This document shows, in pieces, positions 62,413-64,000 of a stretch of DNA of 64,000 nucleotides; the stretch's first letter is position 1; every line of letters begins with the position of its first letter. The translations under genes and the position numbers were made by a program. Location: NCBI GenBank assembly GCA_035656635.1, contig DASRSD010000073.1, positions 34,374 to 98,373 of the forward strand, read 5' to 3'. The notes under the pieces were generated by a model. It had not been told where the DNA came from, made no database searches, and saw only the letters and a list, made by a program, of their open reading frames with translations. The DNA comes from Pirellulales bacterium (lineage in GTDB: Bacteria; Planctomycetota; Planctomycetia; Pirellulales; JADZDJ01).

Positions 62413-64000
62413 TTGTTTTTCCCCACCACAATGTCGCGCGTGGTTTGGTGAATGCGCTCCTCGCGCTCGCTGAGCCGCTTGACCGCATCCAACAAATCGG
62501 GGGCTTCGGCCTGTTCGGCGCCGTCTTGTAACAGCTTTGAATATCGCTGGGTGCGGGTATTCACTTGTACTTGCAACGCGCGAATCATTTTTAGTTCGGC
62601 AATGGCATTTACCAGCGGCTGATCTTGATTACCACTACCGCCACCGTTGCTACCGCCGCCGCGACGCTGTTGCTGGTCTTTTTGCGCCTTCACCAAGGCG
62701 GCCACCATTTCTTCCAATGATTTGACAATGTCTTGCTCCAGCCCCTGCGTAATTTGCCCGATGTTCGCTTGGTCAAGTCGGGCTTTTACGCGATCCATAT
62801 CTTCGTGAGTTTGCTCAACCGCTTCGGGAAACGCCACAGACGACCCCTCCTCGTGCAACAGCGCCAACGCCTTATCGGCCTCGGCGGCAGTTTCTGATTC
62901 CTTGCGAGCCAGCTGGCCGGCTTCCATTTCGGTATCTCGATCACGATCTTCGTCGGCCGTTTTATCCAGTGCGATGGTTCTCTCATACACTTCGATTTGC
63001 ATTTCCAGCATTTTGCGGAAGCGCGTTTCCAATTGGGCCAGTACCCGCTCAATTTCTTCCTCGCGCAATTGGCGTAAAACTTCCTCGAGTTGGGCCTTAG
63101 CTTGCTTCAATTCTTCGACGGCCCGCTGCTCATCTTCCGCTGCCCCGCGACGCTGAGCTTCCTCCAATTGGCGCTTAGCGGCCCGCATCCGCTCTTCTGC
63201 CTGCTGCACGCGCTTGCGGGCTGACATATCGTCGCCCGATTGCTGATTGCCCGATTGGCTTTGCTTATCTGCGTCGTTGTCGTTATCATCTGGCGATTGA
63301 TTTTGCTGGCCGTGTTGCTGACCTTGTGGCTGGCCTGATTGCGATTTGCCTTGCTGTTGCGTGCCATTTGATTTTTGGTCGGATTTTCCGTCGCGCTGTT
63401 GGTCAAAATTTCCAGACTTCTGATCGTCAGATTTTTCCCATTTTTTGCCGTCGGACTTCTGTCCGTCCGATTTCTGTTCCTTCTGGCTATTTGATTTTTG
63501 ATCTTTCGACTTCTGGTCGGTCGATTTTTGCTCGCCAGATTTTTGGTCTCCTGACTGGTGTCCTCCCGAATGTTGACCGCTGGAGGATTGCCCAGATTGC
63601 TCCTGACCTGATTGCGCATGGTCCTCCCTCGATTTGCCATCAGTTGATTTGCCGTCGGCAGACTTTTTACTGGTGGATTTACCATCCGGCGACTTATCGC
63701 CCAATTTCGAATCGGACCGATCGCCAGATTTATCGTCTGAGTTGCGGTCGTTTTTGTCGGCGGGTGTGCCAAGCGGATTGTCGTTCGATTGGCCGTCCGA
63801 TTTTGGTTGGTCGCTCTGTCCGTCTTTTTGCTGACCATTACTTTTGTTATTGCTTTTGGAGCCCTGGCCATTTTGGGAATCTTTACGATCAGAGTTTTTG
63901 CCATCGGATTTTTCGTTGCCTGATTCATCGGGCTTACCGCTGCCGCCGCCAGGATTATTTTGCGCGTTGAATTTATCGAGATCCTGGTTCAGCGCGGCGG
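62409..64000 (-). CDS. Disordered and coiled-coil protein, N-terminus beyond window edge
   Basis: The leftward frame is open from the right edge to a stop at 62409, at least 530 codons. A TTG at 63704 is only an internal codon, since the frame continues unchanged upstream (AALNQDLDKFNAQ at the edge). The first 250 visible residues are repeats of Lys, Ser, Asp, Gly and Gln (DGKSDQKSNG, QKSGEQKSTD), clearly disordered. Residues past that form a long coiled coil (RKRVQQAEERMRAAKRQLEEAQRR, LRQLREEEIERVLAQLETRFR). A Gly/Asn-rich break precedes the final helix and ITQGL-type region. It is the upstream gene of the protease operon in view. Function unknown. Confidence 0.75.
   Translation of the reverse strand, partial: AALNQDLDKFNAQNNPGGGSGKPDESGNEKSDGKNSDRKDSQNGQGSKSNNKSNGQQKDGQSDQPKSDGQSNDNPLGTPADKNDRNSDDKSGDRSDSKLGDKSPDGKSTSKKSADGKSTDGKSREDHAQSGQEQSGQSSSGQHSGGHQSGDQKSGEQKSTDQKSKDQKSNSQKEQKSDGQKSDGKKWEKSDDQKSGNFDQQRDGKSDQKSNGTQQQGKSQSGQPQGQQHGQQNQSPDDNDNDADKQSQSGNQQSGDDMSARKRVQQAEERMRAAKRQLEEAQRRGAAEDEQRAVEELKQAKAQLEEVLRQLREEEIERVLAQLETRFRKMLEMQIEVYERTIALDKTADEDRDRDTEMEAGQLARKESETAAEADKALALLHEEGSSVAFPEAVEQTHEDMDRVKARLDQANIGQITQGLEQDIVKSLEEMVAALVKAQKDQQQRRGGGSNGGGSGNQDQPLVNAIAELKMIRALQVQVNTRTQRYSKLLQDGAEQAEAPDLLDAVKRLSEREERIHQTTRDIVVGKNK

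Noticed and set aside
63107..63928. An alternative leftward frame with an ATG start in the KSDGQ repeat region
   Set aside because: The repeat DNA keeps several frames open. The frame ending at 62409 continues into a coiled coil and overlaps the next gene by 4 nt, so it is the real one.
1..64000. CRISPR array, tRNA or rRNA genes
   Set aside because: No regularly spaced repeats with unique spacers and no cloverleaf or rRNA-like segment were recognised by eye. A covariance-model scan was not possible, so a tRNA could have been missed.

Overview
The window looks like a chromosomal segment from a planctomycete, most likely of the Pirellulales type. Supporting signs are a TIGR03000-type secreted protein, a PEP-CTERM protein, an HTTM membrane protein with its usual partner, a Hanks-type kinase, large lysine/serine/aspartate-rich disordered regions, many signal-peptide-bearing hypotheticals, DUF11-type envelope protein genes and short palindromic repeats. 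Most genes are moderately GC-rich. No rRNA, tRNA or CRISPR array was recognised. The species assignment is inference.

Region 1 (1-15427) is an L-arabinose utilisation locus. Going leftward it carries a substrate-binding lipoprotein, a two-domain sugar ABC ATPase, an RbsC/AraH-type permease, a GH127 beta-L-arabinofuranosidase, a GH51 alpha-L-arabinofuranosidase, an L-fucose/L-arabinose isomerase-family protein, a doubly broken VOC gene and a ribulokinase (AraB) cut by the left edge. A second, modular GH51 enzyme is divergent from the transporter. Together they would cut arabinose from plant or algal polymers outside the cytoplasm, import it, isomerise it and phosphorylate it. A leucine-rich-repeat protein is embedded on the opposite strand.

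Region 2 (15470-23260) is mixed: a PilZ protein, EttA, an AT-richer NDT/TIR-like protein next to a 211-bp element with perfect 29-bp inverted ends, a quinone-oxidoreductase-like MDR enzyme, a PEP-CTERM beta-propeller protein, a UPF0175/DUF3368 toxin-antitoxin pair, a zinc-ribbon plus bPH membrane protein and a 53-residue membrane protein.

Region 3 (23730-29173) is an envelope cluster: a lipoprotein and a paralogous secreted protein, a DUF11 protein, and a divergent secreted protein. Region 4 (29181-44724) is mostly housekeeping (pdxA, dtd, accA, truA, asd, a CvpA family gene, rodA, a ZIP transporter, a Ser/Thr kinase, a YdjM-like membrane protein). It also holds the HTTM pair, a frame-broken secreted protein, a TIGR03000 gene with a one-base homopolymer frameshift and a protein with papain-like Cys/His motifs.

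Region 5 (44912-53786) has a secreted protein of three tandem repeats, an exported PIMT-like methyltransferase, an FKBP isomerase, an HpcH/HpaI aldolase, an ABC ATPase with a large membrane partner, and a cyclophilin.

Region 6 (54154-64000) is a tight leftward operon with several 1-4 nt overlaps. It encodes a disordered coiled-coil protein (running off the right edge), a secreted helical protein, an NPCBM-like protein, an intact HtrA-type protease, two HtrA-like paralogues that have lost catalytic residues (the last also fused to an alpha/beta-hydrolase domain without its serine), and a HEAT-repeat protein. This active-plus-inactive protease set is the strongest candidate here for an undescribed system.
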